This document shows positions 1-12,149 of a DNA stretch of 40,718 nucleotides, in pieces. A model generated the notes under the pieces. It saw only the letters and a program-made list of their open reading frames with translations, made no database searches and had not been told where the DNA came from. Source of the stretch: Oscillatoriales cyanobacterium PMM_0019 (GTDB lineage Bacteria; Cyanobacteriota; Cyanobacteriia; Cyanobacteriales; CASBRB01); assembly GCA_949127975.1 (NCBI GenBank), contig CASBRB010000184.1, positions 1 through 40,718 of the forward strand. Direction: 5' to 3'. The translations under genes were made by a program, and so were the position numbers. Numbering within the stretch: position 1 is the stretch's first letter; each line of letters begins with the position of its first letter.

Positions 1-19
1 AAATCGGGGGATTCTCAGT

Positions 20-121
20 TCAATGAGTCCACTGGGGAAGCTTACTTAAATAACTACAACCTCCCAAGAATCGCTCCATCTTAGGGTTGCTCTTTGCATA
101 TTGTGACCAGTCAAAACTCAT
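20..121 (-). CDS. Short ORF MSFDWSQYAKSNPKMERFLGGCSYLSKLPQWTH, possibly the truncated start of a second gene in a cassette
   Basis: ATG on the minus strand overlaps the stop of ORF 111..569; only 33 codons to TGA. Confidence 0.25.
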   Translation of the reverse strand: MSFDWSQYAKSNPKMERFLGGCSYLSKLPQWTH

Positions 122-569
122 CTGAGTATGCTAGAATTGGACAAAGATGCTTCCGCTCCTCATGTGAAAGACTGCGCCACCATTCCGCATCCAACCTATC
201 CTCTCTATCCATCGCTACATATGGGTCAAGGGTTGTTAAAATTGATAGAACCAATTGCACATAGTTGCCAATTTCTGGATCGCTATCCACCTCAAGAAAT
301 AGCTGTTCGTTGGGAAAGTAATGGCGAATCTGGTCGGGTGCTGCCAGCAATACTGGAACCAGAAACGGATGTTTCTCAATAAATTGTACAACTTCTGGTT
401 TTTCCCGGAAGGTGTACGATCGCTCTAGGGATTCAATGTCGGCTTGAGAGATAAGTGCGGGTGCAGTATTTGTCATATTGGGTAAATGGTAGTAAATCCT
501 ATCAGCAGAGGCTTTAGCGTCTTCCAGAATAATCATATATATAATGTCAGTACTGTAGTAGCTACACAA
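111..569 (-). CDS. Hypothetical protein (real start may be the internal ATG at about 476, MTNTAPAL...)
   Basis: 152-aa ORF in the track; no family recognised. Confidence 0.5.
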   Translation of the reverse strand: MCSYYSTDIIYMIILEDAKASADRIYYHLPNMTNTAPALISQADIESLERSYTFREKPEVVQFIEKHPFLVPVLLAAPDQIRHYFPNEQLFLEVDSDPEIGNYVQLVLSILTTLDPYVAMDREDRLDAEWWRSLSHEERKHLCPILAYSDEF

Positions 570-672
570 AGAAATGGTGGATGGTGGGTTACGTGCTTGA
601 GCTAACCCACCCGTGCGTATAGCGCCTATGCTACAGCACTGTATGTATGCCTAGGCATCGCGCATTTAACCA

Positions 673-1083
673 TCACTCTTCTTCTGAGTCAACATCTGAG
701 TCGGCTTCTGGGCTGGTGCTATCGATTTGAATCAGGTGAATATGCTTATAGCCCAATTTAATTTCAAATAGATCGCCTGGTTTTAATCCCATTGCTTCAG
801 TGTAGGTGCCACCAATAACAATTTGCCCGTTTTGGTGGACACTGACTCGATATGACGCCTCTCGACCCCGACCATCTCTTTTTCCGTCTGGATCGAGTTC
901 GACTCCCTTGGCAGAGAGCAAGGCGTCATAAAAATCTGTCAGGTTTACCCGAACCTCACCATTTTTATGCTCGGTATAGTACCCGCATAATTTAGCTGTT
1001 TCTCGCCTGGGCAATTGCGAAAGTTCCTTAATTTTTTGAAGTAAGGCCCTCCCCGTTAACGGGGCTGTTGCAGTTGATGCCAT
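673..1083 (-). CDS. AbrB-like transcriptional regulator of the cyanobacterial cyAbrB type
   Basis: Protein MASTATAPLTGRALLQKIKELSQLPRRETAKLCGYYT... with C-terminal AbrB-like segment (NGQIVIGGTYTEAMGLKPGDLFEIKLGYKHIHL). Confidence 0.8.
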   Translation of the reverse strand: MASTATAPLTGRALLQKIKELSQLPRRETAKLCGYYTEHKNGEVRVNLTDFYDALLSAKGVELDPDGKRDGRGREASYRVSVHQNGQIVIGGTYTEAMGLKPGDLFEIKLGYKHIHLIQIDSTSPEADSDVDSEEE

Positions 1084-1333
1084 TTTTGTCTAGTTACCCT
1101 AAAGTCACATTAAATGAGTTCATTGGCTTAATCCCCGATCTAAAGATACGGGGATTCCGGGGAATTACCCGTATCGTGGGACTTCAAAAGCAGAGAAGAA
1201 ACTTAAATTTTCGTCATCTACCTGTACAGTTCTCAGGCTGTCTATTGACTAAGCCTCCCTGTTCAGACACCATAAGTCCCACGGTGTTGTTGATATTATA
1301 ATCCCATGCCGACTTAAAAATCAATAACCAGAA

Positions 1334-2272
1334 TTACAATTTGTTCGTTTCACCACATAAAAACTGCTGCACTCGTTGCCAAACTTGCTCTAACAAATCA
1401 GACCGCGAGGCATCAAACCACTCAATATTAGGATATGCCCGAAACCAAGTGCGTTGTCGCTTGGCAAATTGGCGCGTATGTAACACTGTCAGTTTTTTAG
1501 CTTCATCCAGAGAAATATCGCCCAAGATATACTGCTTTATTTCCCGATACCCCAGTGTATCCAACAGCGGTAGCTCGTAACTGTACTTTTGGCAGAGGGT
1601 TTTTACTTCTGCTTCCCAGCCTGCTGCTAACATCTCCTCGGTGCGTTGTTCAATACGACGGGTGAGAGTGTCTGTATTAGCACAATCTAAGCCAATCTGA
1701 AGAATAGGATAGTTGGGTGGATTTTCTCCTTGTTGTTGTGAAATAGGGCGTCCGGTGATGTAAAATACCTCTAGTGCCCTTAATGTTCGCACTGGATCGT
1801 TCGGGTGAATTTTTTGGGCAGCAACTGGATCAACTTGTTGTAGAAAGGCATAAAGTTGGGTTTGACCAAGAGAGGTAAGTTGCTCACGCAACTCTGGCTG
1901 TGGTGCCACCCTAGGAATCTTCATCCCCTGCACCACGGAGCGGATGTATAAACCAGTACCCCCAACCAATAATAGTGGGGGAGCGGGTAAGGCGGTAAGG
2001 TGAGCAATTAAGCCTTGGGCTTGCTCCTGATACTCTGCCACAGTAAAGTTGTATAATGGAGAAGAAATATCGATTAAGTAGTGTAGCACCAGTTGCCTCT
2101 GTGCTGTAGTGGGCTTCGCCGTACCGATATTAAAGTCGCGGTACACCTGACGTGAATCAGCACTTAGAATCACCGAACCTAGTCGCTGTGCCAAAGCCAA
2201 TGCCAGCCCCGACTTACCAGTAGCAGTGGCTCCACAAATCACAATCAGCCTTGTACATAGCTCTGACTTCAT
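1334..2272 (-). CDS. miaA: tRNA dimethylallyltransferase
   Basis: P-loop GATATGKSGLAL, DSRQVYRDFNIGTAKP, LVGGTGLYIRSVVQG, RQFAKRQRTWFR motifs. Confidence 0.95.
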   Translation of the reverse strand: MKSELCTRLIVICGATATGKSGLALALAQRLGSVILSADSRQVYRDFNIGTAKPTTAQRQLVLHYLIDISSPLYNFTVAEYQEQAQGLIAHLTALPAPPLLLVGGTGLYIRSVVQGMKIPRVAPQPELREQLTSLGQTQLYAFLQQVDPVAAQKIHPNDPVRTLRALEVFYITGRPISQQQGENPPNYPILQIGLDCANTDTLTRRIEQRTEEMLAAGWEAEVKTLCQKYSYELPLLDTLGYREIKQYILGDISLDEAKKLTVLHTRQFAKRQRTWFRAYPNIEWFDASRSDLLEQVWQRVQQFLCGETNKL

Positions 2273-2412
2273 ACTTGAGCCTTACCGATTCATCCTTATA
2301 GATCCATCCCCCCAATAAATTGGGCTTAAAACTGCCCTAAACTCGCCTATAACCCTTTTGTGTTATAATTTTGGTTATATTTCGTGTTAATGAAGTCATT
2401 ATGGACTTCTGA

Positions 2413-4866
<2,454 letters not shown>

Positions 4867-4901
4867 AGCTTGTGGGTTCGCGCATAAAGTGAAATTTTGT
4901 G

Positions 4902-4942
4902 AAAATACGGTTAGACTGTAGTAGTAGGTCTGACCGTATTTT
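4902..4942 (+). terminator. Candidate terminator hairpin after gyrB
   Basis: AAAATACGGTTAGAC ... GTCTGACCGTATTTT inverted repeat 36 bp after the gyrB stop. Confidence 0.55.
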
Positions 4943-5008
4943 AGTTTTGGCAATTTTTCAGTGCCATTCGGCTAAAGCCTGGAAAAGCTTTGGATAAGTT
5001 TCCTTTAT

Positions 5009-5488
5009 ATGCCAAACATTCCTGAAAACTCGTTAGGACAACGCAAAATTTCCCTCAAAAATATGCAGGGTAAGTTGTTGCTGGCAACAGTCGATCTGGG
5101 TTGTCGAGACTGGAATGAAGATGGAAGAAGACGCACTGAGTGTCGAATAACGCTCAGATGGGCAGAGGATGAAGTTGAGTGCGTCGATTGGAATTTCTTT
5201 GAGTCCCTGAAACGAGTTCGTGAGCAATTGGCTGTGCTGGGTCTTTACCCAGTGTGTTATGGAGCAAGTCGTAATATTGTGATTACAGGCATGGCAATTG
5301 ATATGGGTTTAGGGATGAGGATATATAAAGGAGCAAAACTCAACACTTTTCCCACTCGTAATCAATTAGTCCATCTTTTTGAATCTGGTGAGGATGTTGA
5401 ACCTGTGTCAGTTGAAGAGCAAGAAGAATTTCGACGAGAATGGGTAGAATCATTAAGACTCGGCATACCGCCGTCTGTTGCGAGGTAG
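5009..5488 (+). CDS. Conserved-looking hypothetical protein
   Basis: 159-aa ORF MPNIPENSLGQRKISLKNMQGKLLLATVDLG...; no family recognised. Confidence 0.6.
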   Translation: MPNIPENSLGQRKISLKNMQGKLLLATVDLGCRDWNEDGRRRTECRITLRWAEDEVECVDWNFFESLKRVREQLAVLGLYPVCYGASRNIVITGMAIDMGLGMRIYKGAKLNTFPTRNQLVHLFESGEDVEPVSVEEQEEFRREWVESLRLGIPPSVAR

Positions 5489-5596
5489 CTTTGACTGCTG
5501 CTTCTCTAGAAGTTCAGGGTTTTCCGCTAAAAACTTTTGCATTTCCGCAAAAGGTAACTCAATAGTCTCGCCAGTCTTTAGTTTAGCGATCGCCAT
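5453..5596 (-). CDS. Small ORF, 47 aa: MAIAKLKTGETIELPFAEMQKFLAENPELLEKQQSKLPRNRRRYAES
   Basis: ATG preceded by GGGAGGAAGT (Shine-Dalgarno-like); below the ORF-track size cutoff; convergent overlap of 36 bp with ORF 5009..5488. Confidence 0.6.
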   Translation of the reverse strand: MAIAKLKTGETIELPFAEMQKFLAENPELLEKQQSKLPRNRRRYAES

Positions 5597-6029
5597 ACTT
5601 CCTCCCGTATTGTACGTGCAAGTTGAGCTAGCGGATAAATCCGCTCGTGTCGGCTTTGGGCTCCGCAGTAAATTGACGGGGCTACTAGCCTCCCGGACTC
5701 TTTAAGTGTGATATATCATGCATACATCTAGATTATTATGTATCATTTCAATGATAGAGCCCGGGACGGGGAAACGTTAAACCTAAGCACTAAGATAGCA
5801 GGGTAGGTCAGTCCTTGTCTTTTGGTTCGATTTGAGCTGGCAATGGGGTTGAGTGGATAGCCGATTATAGTGCCTATAGCTCGTTCGGGGTAAAACTCCA
5901 GGTTACTTTTGCTTAAAAAATCTTAATGAAAATTCTCATCAATTCAGTTTACCGTAAGCAATTAGTGGCAGTTGAGCTGTTGAAGATGCAGATCATCTGA
6001 AAATTGACCTTAATGTTGGGGAATTTAGC

Positions 6030-6746
6030 ATGAGCAGTAATTTAGCGACCAAATTGCGTGAGGGAACTAAAAAATCCCATAGTATGGCAGAAAATGTCGG
6101 GTTTGTCAAGTGCTTTTTAAAAGGAGTTGTCGAAAAAAACTCTTACCGGAAGTTGGTAGCTAATCTCTACTTCGTCTATACAGTGATGGAAGAAGAGATG
6201 GAGCGCCAGCGGCAGCACCCGATCGTATCCCAGATTTATTATCCCCAGTTGCATCGCCAGCACAGCCTAGAGCAAGACCTTTGCTACTATTACGGCAGCA
6301 ACTGGAAAGAGCAAATTACCCCATCTGTGGCGGCAGAAGCTTACATGCAGCGGATTCGGGAAGTATCTAACACAGCTCCTGAATTATTGGTTGCCCACTC
6401 CTACACCCGCTACCTAGGGGATTTATCTGGCGGTCAAATCCTCAAAGGCATTGCCCAACGGGCGATGAACCTCTCCGATGGGGAAGGTACTGCTTTCTAT
6501 GAATTCCAAGATATTCCCGATGATAAGGCATTCAAAGCAACCTACCGTCAGTCTCTCGACGAGCTGCCCGTTGATGAAGCAACGGCCGATCGAATTGTAG
6601 ACGAAGCCAATGCCGCTTTTGGCATGAACATGAAGCTGTTCCAGGAACTAGAAGGCAACTTAGTTTTAGCGATCGGTCAGATGCTTTTCAACACTCTAAC
6701 ACGCCGTCGCACTCGCGGCAGCACAGAACTGGCAACCGCAGAGTAA
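6030..6746 (+). CDS. ho1: Heme oxygenase (biliverdin-producing)
   Basis: MSSNLATKLREGTKKSHSMAENVGFVKCFLKG..., HSYTRYLGDLSGGQILKGIAQRA signature. Confidence 0.95.
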   Translation: MSSNLATKLREGTKKSHSMAENVGFVKCFLKGVVEKNSYRKLVANLYFVYTVMEEEMERQRQHPIVSQIYYPQLHRQHSLEQDLCYYYGSNWKEQITPSVAAEAYMQRIREVSNTAPELLVAHSYTRYLGDLSGGQILKGIAQRAMNLSDGEGTAFYEFQDIPDDKAFKATYRQSLDELPVDEATADRIVDEANAAFGMNMKLFQELEGNLVLAIGQMLFNTLTRRRTRGSTELATAE

Positions 6747-6860
6747 GTTAGAAAACACATAATAGCACTAATTTAACCGTTGGCCGTTGATAGTTGGCCG
6801 TTGGCTGTTGTCAGTCAACAGTTAACAATCAACAGTCAACAGTACACAGTACATTACCTT

Positions 6861-7904
6861 ATGGCAACAAAACTTCCCGTCACAGTAATCACCGGTTTTT
6901 TGGGCAGTGGCAAAACCACACTAATTCGTCATCTGCTACAAAACAACCAAGGACGCCGAATAGCTGTATTAGTCAATGAATTTGGTGAACTAGGCATTGA
7001 TGGTGAACTACTGCGCTCTTGTGGGTACTGCCCAGAAGATGGCGATCCTAGCAGTAATATTGTTGAGTTGACAAATGGGTGTCTATGCTGTACGGTGCAG
7101 GAAGAATTTTTGCCGACAATGCAGCAGATTCTGAAGCGCCGAGACTCCCTAGACTGCATTTTGATAGAAACATCTGGACTAGCATTGCCCAAACCCCTGG
7201 TTAAAGCTTTCCGTTGGCCAGAAATTCGCAATGGGGCTACGGTAGATGCTGTAATTACAGTGGTGGATTGTGAAGCTGTCTCAGCAGGAAGGTTTGCCAG
7301 CAATCCAGAAGCGGTACAGCAACAGCGCGAGGCAGACGAGAATCTGGAACATGAGACGCCCTTACAGGAACTATTTGAAGATCAATTGGCTTGTGCTGAT
7401 TTGGTAGTGCTTACCAAGGGAGATTTAGTAGATAAGGCGACACAGGCGCAAGTGATAGAGTTGATTCAGCGAGAGCTACCCAGGGCGGTGAAGATTGTAG
7501 AGAGCGATCGAGGAACCTTAAACACAGATATTCTTATGGGATTCCATGCTGCTGTAGAAGACGACTTAGCTGCCCGTCCCAGTCATCATGACAACGAAGA
7601 AGACCACGACCACGACGAGGATATTACCTCAACCCATCTAATTTTAGACCGTGCCTTTGACCCAGAAAAGCTGAAAAAACAGTTAGAAGCGCTAGTACAA
7701 CAACAGGAAATTTACCGCATCAAAGGGTTTGTGGCGGTTCCCAATAAAGCAATGCGGATGGTATTGCAAGGCGTGGGGACGCGATTTGAGCAATTTTACG
7801 ATCGGCCCTGGCAACAGTCAGAACCTCAACAAACGCGGTTAGTTTTTATTGGTCGCGCTCTCGATTCAGCGGCAATTGAGAAGATGTTGACTGTTAATTT
7901 CTAG
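6861..7904 (+). CDS. CobW/P47K family GTP-binding protein (metal chaperone type)
   Basis: [21 protein letters not shown]-loop, [12 protein letters not shown] CxCC motif, His/Asp-rich [16 protein letters not shown] at 6861 preferred over the track start, which lies in repeats. Confidence 0.9.
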   Translation: MATKLPVTVITGFLGSGKTTLIRHLLQNNQGRRIAVLVNEFGELGIDGELLRSCGYCPEDGDPSSNIVELTNGCLCCTVQEEFLPTMQQILKRRDSLDCILIETSGLALPKPLVKAFRWPEIRNGATVDAVITVVDCEAVSAGRFASNPEAVQQQREADENLEHETPLQELFEDQLACADLVVLTKGDLVDKATQAQVIELIQRELPRAVKIVESDRGTLNTDILMGFHAAVEDDLAARPSHHDNEEDHDHDEDITSTHLILDRAFDPEKLKKQLEALVQQQEIYRIKGFVAVPNKAMRMVLQGVGTRFEQFYDRPWQQSEPQQTRLVFIGRALDSAAIEKMLTVNF

Positions 7905-9099
7905 CAAAGTTAGCTGGGTCTTGATCCCGCCGATGCTTAATCGGGATAGGGGGACCCTGACCATCACCTGCTAAGGCAGCGGTTTTTTCCAGAGCTTCCC
8001 TCAACCGCTTGGCGGCGTAGATGGACATATCCCGAGGCACATTAATCCGATCGCGCAAATATCGCAGGGCGGGATCGGAGCCTGGCGGCGGGATACAGGC
8101 TTCTCCAGTCATCATGAATGTCAGGGCACAACGCAGGGCTTCATCAAATAATTTGTCATCACCGGGATTGACTCGAATAATATTGGCGCGGTGCTTTATT
8201 GTTCGGTGGAGGGCTTCCGCAAGGGAGTTTTCCGGCTCCGGGTAAGCCACATCTGGCAGTCCCAACCAGGGGCCGTTATCCACCCGCGCCTGATTGCTGA
8301 GCATCTGAGGTTCACCATTTGACCAGCAGCCTCCCATCTGGGGCGGTAAGTCATGGGCGTGGGTGTGAAAGTCACTCTGGGTGCCACGGTAGGTAGGTCG
8401 GCTTTCCATTGCCTCAAACCAGGCAGCAAAGTGAGGGTTGTCTTCTCGTAGCGAGTAGCCCTTGTAGTAGTACAGGCTGGCATTCATCCGTTCGACATAA
8501 GGTGTGAAGATTACATCAGCACTGCCGAACTCCTCCAAGAAATATGGACCGGGGGTAAGGCTTAGGGCATTCTCAACCTTGCCCACAACTTCTATAAATC
8601 GCTCTCTGTGGCGCTGCTCTTGCTGAGGCGACATCGCCCGATAGCAAAGCCAGGTACACCAGGCTTTAAATAGAAGTCGCTCCAGTTGCCGTAGAGGCAT
8701 CACCATAGGGTCTTCCATACCCTGCCCTAAAGGACCAAAAACCTGTTCCAAGGCGATCAAAATGTCATCGCTTTCCGTGATGAGGCGTCCATCTAATTCA
8801 ATGGCTGGTAACATACCTGATGGCACCTTGCGTTTGTACCAGCTTTCTTTCTCCCCGTAGCAAAACATGGTCACTTTTTCGATGCGATAGGGGATCTGTT
8901 TTTCCTCAAGCCACAGCCAGATCTTCTGGCAGTAGGGGCACCAGGCGTGGTTGTCGCGGTATAGCGTCACCCGCACATCAGATTCGGTATGACCAAATAG
9001 GCGCAACCGAGCTTGAGCATTGGTGGCTCCATTGACGGTATCTATTTGAAAGTGGGTGAGAGCTTCTAGTTCTGTCCAGCTTAAGGGGGCAATGGTCAT
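7894..9099 (-). CDS. Glutathione S-transferase family protein
   Basis: Thioredoxin-fold N-terminus with [20 protein letters not shown] and [21 protein letters not shown]. Confidence 0.85.
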   Translation of the reverse strand: MTIAPLSWTELEALTHFQIDTVNGATNAQARLRLFGHTESDVRVTLYRDNHAWCPYCQKIWLWLEEKQIPYRIEKVTMFCYGEKESWYKRKVPSGMLPAIELDGRLITESDDILIALEQVFGPLGQGMEDPMVMPLRQLERLLFKAWCTWLCYRAMSPQQEQRHRERFIEVVGKVENALSLTPGPYFLEEFGSADVIFTPYVERMNASLYYYKGYSLREDNPHFAAWFEAMESRPTYRGTQSDFHTHAHDLPPQMGGCWSNGEPQMLSNQARVDNGPWLGLPDVAYPEPENSLAEALHRTIKHRANIIRVNPGDDKLFDEALRCALTFMMTGEACIPPPGSDPALRYLRDRINVPRDMSIYAAKRLREALEKTAALAGDGQGPPIPIKHRRDQDPANFARN

Positions 9100-9148
9100 G
9101 GGGGCGGGTGTCCTGAAGGAATTGAATTAGCTTTAATTAAGTTTACTT

Positions 9149-9214
9149 CAGTACTTACCCAGACTGGGCATATATAGGGGCAACCACAGGGGGATTGCCC
9201 CTACGAACCGCTAT
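9149..9214 (-). repeat. Truncated copy of the MITE-like element (reverse orientation)
   Basis: cagtacttacccagactgggcatatataggggcaaccacagggggattgcccctacgaaccgctat aligns to the reverse complement of the 39483-39573 copy, then diverges. Confidence 0.75.
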
Positions 9215-9216
9215 CT

Positions 9217-9241
9217 TCTCGTTCCCAGCCTGGGAACGAGA
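9217..9241. repeat. Perfect palindrome TCTCGTTCCCA-GCC-TGGGAACGAGA
   Basis: 11-bp perfect arms, 3-nt loop. Confidence 0.8.
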
Positions 9242-9274
9242 AATTAAGGTTATTTTGTGGTATAATATGCTTGC

Positions 9275-10303
9275 TTACTCACCCAAATTAAAATATTTTG
9301 CCATCATTAGTTTAATAGTACGATAGTCCGGCAACCAATAACTAATAGAGCGCCTACCATTTCCATTAGTTGTGCCGGGTAAAGTCAATACTTGCACATT
9401 AGAGCGATCGAGCCGAGCAGCAAAAGTACCCATTGCCATCAACTCCTCAATACTCAGGTTAGTGTCAACGTCTGGTTGGAGAGTTTGGATAAGTTCGGGA
9501 ATTTTAGTAACCAAAGAAGGTTTAAGCGCCTGCTGCATCAAGGCGCGGAGTACGAGTTGCTGCCGTTCTATCCTCCCAATATCTCCAGAGGCATCGTGAC
9601 GAAAACGCAGTAATTGCAATGTTTGTTCGCCATTGAGATGTTGTTCTCCTTGTTTGAGGTTAATGTACAGGTGTTGAGTTTCGTCAGTATACTTCAAGTC
9701 TTTAGGAATATAGACAGTAATCCCATCTAAAGTATCAACAATCTTGCCTACTGCCAAAACATTGAGGCGGATGTAGCGATCGATCTGCACCCCATCAAGC
9801 AGCTTTCTCACTTCTTTTGCCGCCAGTGCTGAACCGCCATATACATTGGCAGCATTAATCTTCTGTACGCCGTGATTCTCGGTGACGACGCGAGTATCTC
9901 TAGGTATGGAGAGGATGGTCATTTTGTGCGTCGGAGGATCGAACCGCACTAACAGCATAGTATCGGATAAACCTTCTACAGAGTGTATTTCCGGTTCGTA
10001 ACGCAGATGCCTGGTTTCAGAAGGAGGATTTTTTACATCTGATGGCAGTACACTCATTCCTAAAACTAAGATATTGACAGGGCGGGTTATTGATGGTAAT
10101 AACAGAGTGTTACTGGCGAAGCTATCATTATCGAAGATAGCAGCTTGTAGTGGTGAGAGTTGGGATTGCTGCAAAGGTTTAGTAGGAAAATATACCGCCT
10201 CAGCTACAGCCACCATTGCCGACAGTAGAGCAAATCCACCCAGTAACCACCCCATCTTTGACCAGATCGCTCTTTTGGCGGGAGAATAATGTTTGGTAGC
10301 CAT
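9275..10303 (-). CDS. LytR/CpsA/Psr (LCP) family protein
   Basis: N-terminal TM, SDTMLLVRFDPPTHKMTILSIPRDTRV, KINAANVYGG, LRFRHDASGDIGRIERQQLVL motifs. Confidence 0.9.
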   Translation of the reverse strand: MATKHYSPAKRAIWSKMGWLLGGFALLSAMVAVAEAVYFPTKPLQQSQLSPLQAAIFDNDSFASNTLLLPSITRPVNILVLGMSVLPSDVKNPPSETRHLRYEPEIHSVEGLSDTMLLVRFDPPTHKMTILSIPRDTRVVTENHGVQKINAANVYGGSALAAKEVRKLLDGVQIDRYIRLNVLAVGKIVDTLDGITVYIPKDLKYTDETQHLYINLKQGEQHLNGEQTLQLLRFRHDASGDIGRIERQQLVLRALMQQALKPSLVTKIPELIQTLQPDVDTNLSIEELMAMGTFAARLDRSNVQVLTLPGTTNGNGRRSISYWLPDYRTIKLMMAKYFNLGE

Positions 10304-10304
10304 T

Positions 10305-10343
<39 letters not shown>

Positions 10344-10376
10344 TGTAGGGGCAATCCCCCCGTGGTTGCCCCTCCC
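10344..10376. repeat. Core fragment of the MITE-like element
   Basis: gtaggggcaatccccccgtggttgcccctcc matches the central palindrome of the complete copies. Confidence 0.65.
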
Positions 10377-10377
10377 C

Positions 10378-10959
10378 TTAGGCTAATTTTGCTAAAGTTA
10401 TCGCCACCTTGCTGCCAAGCTGCTCAACTGCTGCTTGCTGTTTGCTGTCTTTTAAGGTGCCATCTTCATTAAAAACCTCGAAAGCCTTGGGCACGGCTAC
10501 CTGATCTGGAATCACCATTACTTTGATATTCTCTAATAGCGATCGCACAATTACCAAGCCACGCATACCACCGAATCCACCAGGCGAGGCACTCATAATC
10601 GCTGCTACCTTGTTGGCATAACATGCTAAGGGTGGTTCATCATTATTTTCTGGGCGGGAAATCCAGTCAATGGTATTTTTCAGAACACCAGAAATAGAAC
10701 TGTTATACTCAGGCGAAGCAATCAGTAGTCCCTGATGTGCCAGCATCAATGCCTTCAACTTGCGGGCATTGTCTGGTAGTCCCTCAGCAGCCTCTAAATC
10801 TCCGTCATATAGCGGCAGAGGAAAATCACGCAAGTCTATATAGGTTACTTCAGCGCCAGCCGCCTTGGCTCCAGCCGCTGCAATCTGTACCAACTTTTTG
10901 TTAAACGATGCTTCGCGGGTACTCCCAGCAAATGCCAGGATGCGAGGTGTGTTGCTCAT
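10378..10959 (-). CDS. NADPH-dependent FMN reductase family protein
   Basis: ILAFAGSTREASFNKKLVQIA, SPEYNSSISGVLKNTIDWISRP, SPGGFGGMRG. Confidence 0.9.
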   Translation of the reverse strand: MSNTPRILAFAGSTREASFNKKLVQIAAAGAKAAGAEVTYIDLRDFPLPLYDGDLEAAEGLPDNARKLKALMLAHQGLLIASPEYNSSISGVLKNTIDWISRPENNDEPPLACYANKVAAIMSASPGGFGGMRGLVIVRSLLENIKVMVIPDQVAVPKAFEVFNEDGTLKDSKQQAAVEQLGSKVAITLAKLA

Positions 10960-11234
10960 GGCTAACTCTAATGCGGGTGGTTTGTAAACACTTATTGAGT
11001 ATAACTGCTATCGTCCGTTTAGCGATCGGCAGCAACACACCGTTCTCTCGAGCTGGAGGGGCAGACTAAGCCTGTCCCTTCGTGTCGCGCTTTATCCATG
11101 CGATGGCTTTCGCCGCCAGAATCTTCTGGTTTTAAACCGGGAAAGTGTTAATGGACGATAACTTACTTTCCCCAGAGCGACAAAAGAGGGATAATATAGA
11201 TATTATCGAATATTGTATTAATAAAGTGGAAGCT

Positions 11235-11552
11235 ATGACCGAAACAAATTCTACCCGTATTGTCCGTCGGGAACGAATATTTCCCGAAATCCAGTGGACA
11301 GAAGAACAATTTGCTCAATGGAAAGCAAAACAAGATGAGTTTTACCAGCGCTGCCAACCCATTTTCGAGCGATTTCAACCCGAACTAATTAAAACTCACT
11401 ACAATTGTTACATGGCAGTCGAGCCAGAAAACGGTGAGTTTTTTGTTGATAAAGATGAAATGACTGCTATTAAAATGTCACGCCAAAAATACCCAGAATG
11501 TCCCGTCTTTGTATTTAAAATTAACGAAACTGGAATTGCAGGAACAATATGA
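11235..11552 (+). CDS. Hypothetical protein paired with a downstream aspartic-protease-like ORF
   Basis: ORF in track (11145 start possible; MTETNST... start at 11235 looks likelier); stop overlaps the next start. Confidence 0.6.
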   Translation: MTETNSTRIVRRERIFPEIQWTEEQFAQWKAKQDEFYQRCQPIFERFQPELIKTHYNCYMAVEPENGEFFVDKDEMTAIKMSRQKYPECPVFVFKINETGIAGTI

Positions 11553-11914
11553 TTGAGGGAAGGTTTGGTGATGGGGATGAGTTAATTTTTGAAATTGAAT
11601 TGATTGCATTTGATGGATTTGAATTACCAATTGATGCAGTTTTAGACACGGGATTTTCTGATTGGTTAGCTATTGATAAGCAGGATGTGGAGGGATTTAA
11701 TTGGGAATATTTAGGCGAACGAAGTATGCTGATGGCAAGGGGCGTATCTAACTTTGATATTTATGCTGGAAAAGTCAGAATTGATGATGAGGTGTTTGAT
11801 ATTCCTGTTTATTCAGGTGATGGAGTGCCTGAAGTTTTACTCGGTCGTCAATGGTTAAAAAATAAGCGGTTGGTTGTTGATATGCCATCAGGTATGTTGA
11901 CCTTGGGAGATTGA
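11549..11914 (+). CDS. Clan AA aspartic protease-like (retropepsin-like) protein
   Basis: FELPIDAVLDTGFSDWLAID (D-T-G motif), VLLGRQWLKNKRLVVDMPSGMLTL; ATGA overlap with upstream ORF. Confidence 0.7.
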   Translation: MIEGRFGDGDELIFEIELIAFDGFELPIDAVLDTGFSDWLAIDKQDVEGFNWEYLGERSMLMARGVSNFDIYAGKVRIDDEVFDIPVYSGDGVPEVLLGRQWLKNKRLVVDMPSGMLTLGD

Positions 11915-12149
11915 TTAAAATCCTTGGCTCATAGCTAAAGTCCTCAGCATCTCTTCCCGTCAACAAATTTTCAACGACACGTCGCAGTTTGTCTCCTTTG
12001 GGAATGCGACCTTGCTGGGGAATAAACTTTAGTTTCGGCATATTTTGCCCTAGGCATAACTTGAGAAAATCTTGCAGCTTAACCTTAAACGCCATTTCAG
12101 TTTCTCCCTCAACCAAAATAGCGATCCTCCCTGAACTTTAAAACTCAAA

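Noticed and set aside
5478-5705. 75-aa plus-strand ORF
   Set aside because: Overlaps the better-supported minus-strand small ORF 5453-5596 and its palindromic leader
6929-7303. Antisense ORF within the CobW gene
   Set aside because: Opposite strand of a clear GTPase; low plausibility
8021-8483. Plus/minus ORFs inside the GST gene
   Set aside because: Alternative frames of a well-supported coding region
11775-12116. Minus-strand ORF overlapping the aspartic-protease-like gene
   Set aside because: No recognisable family and half lies antisense to a better-supported ORF; the 11915-12116 part might be a gene remnant but cannot be supported
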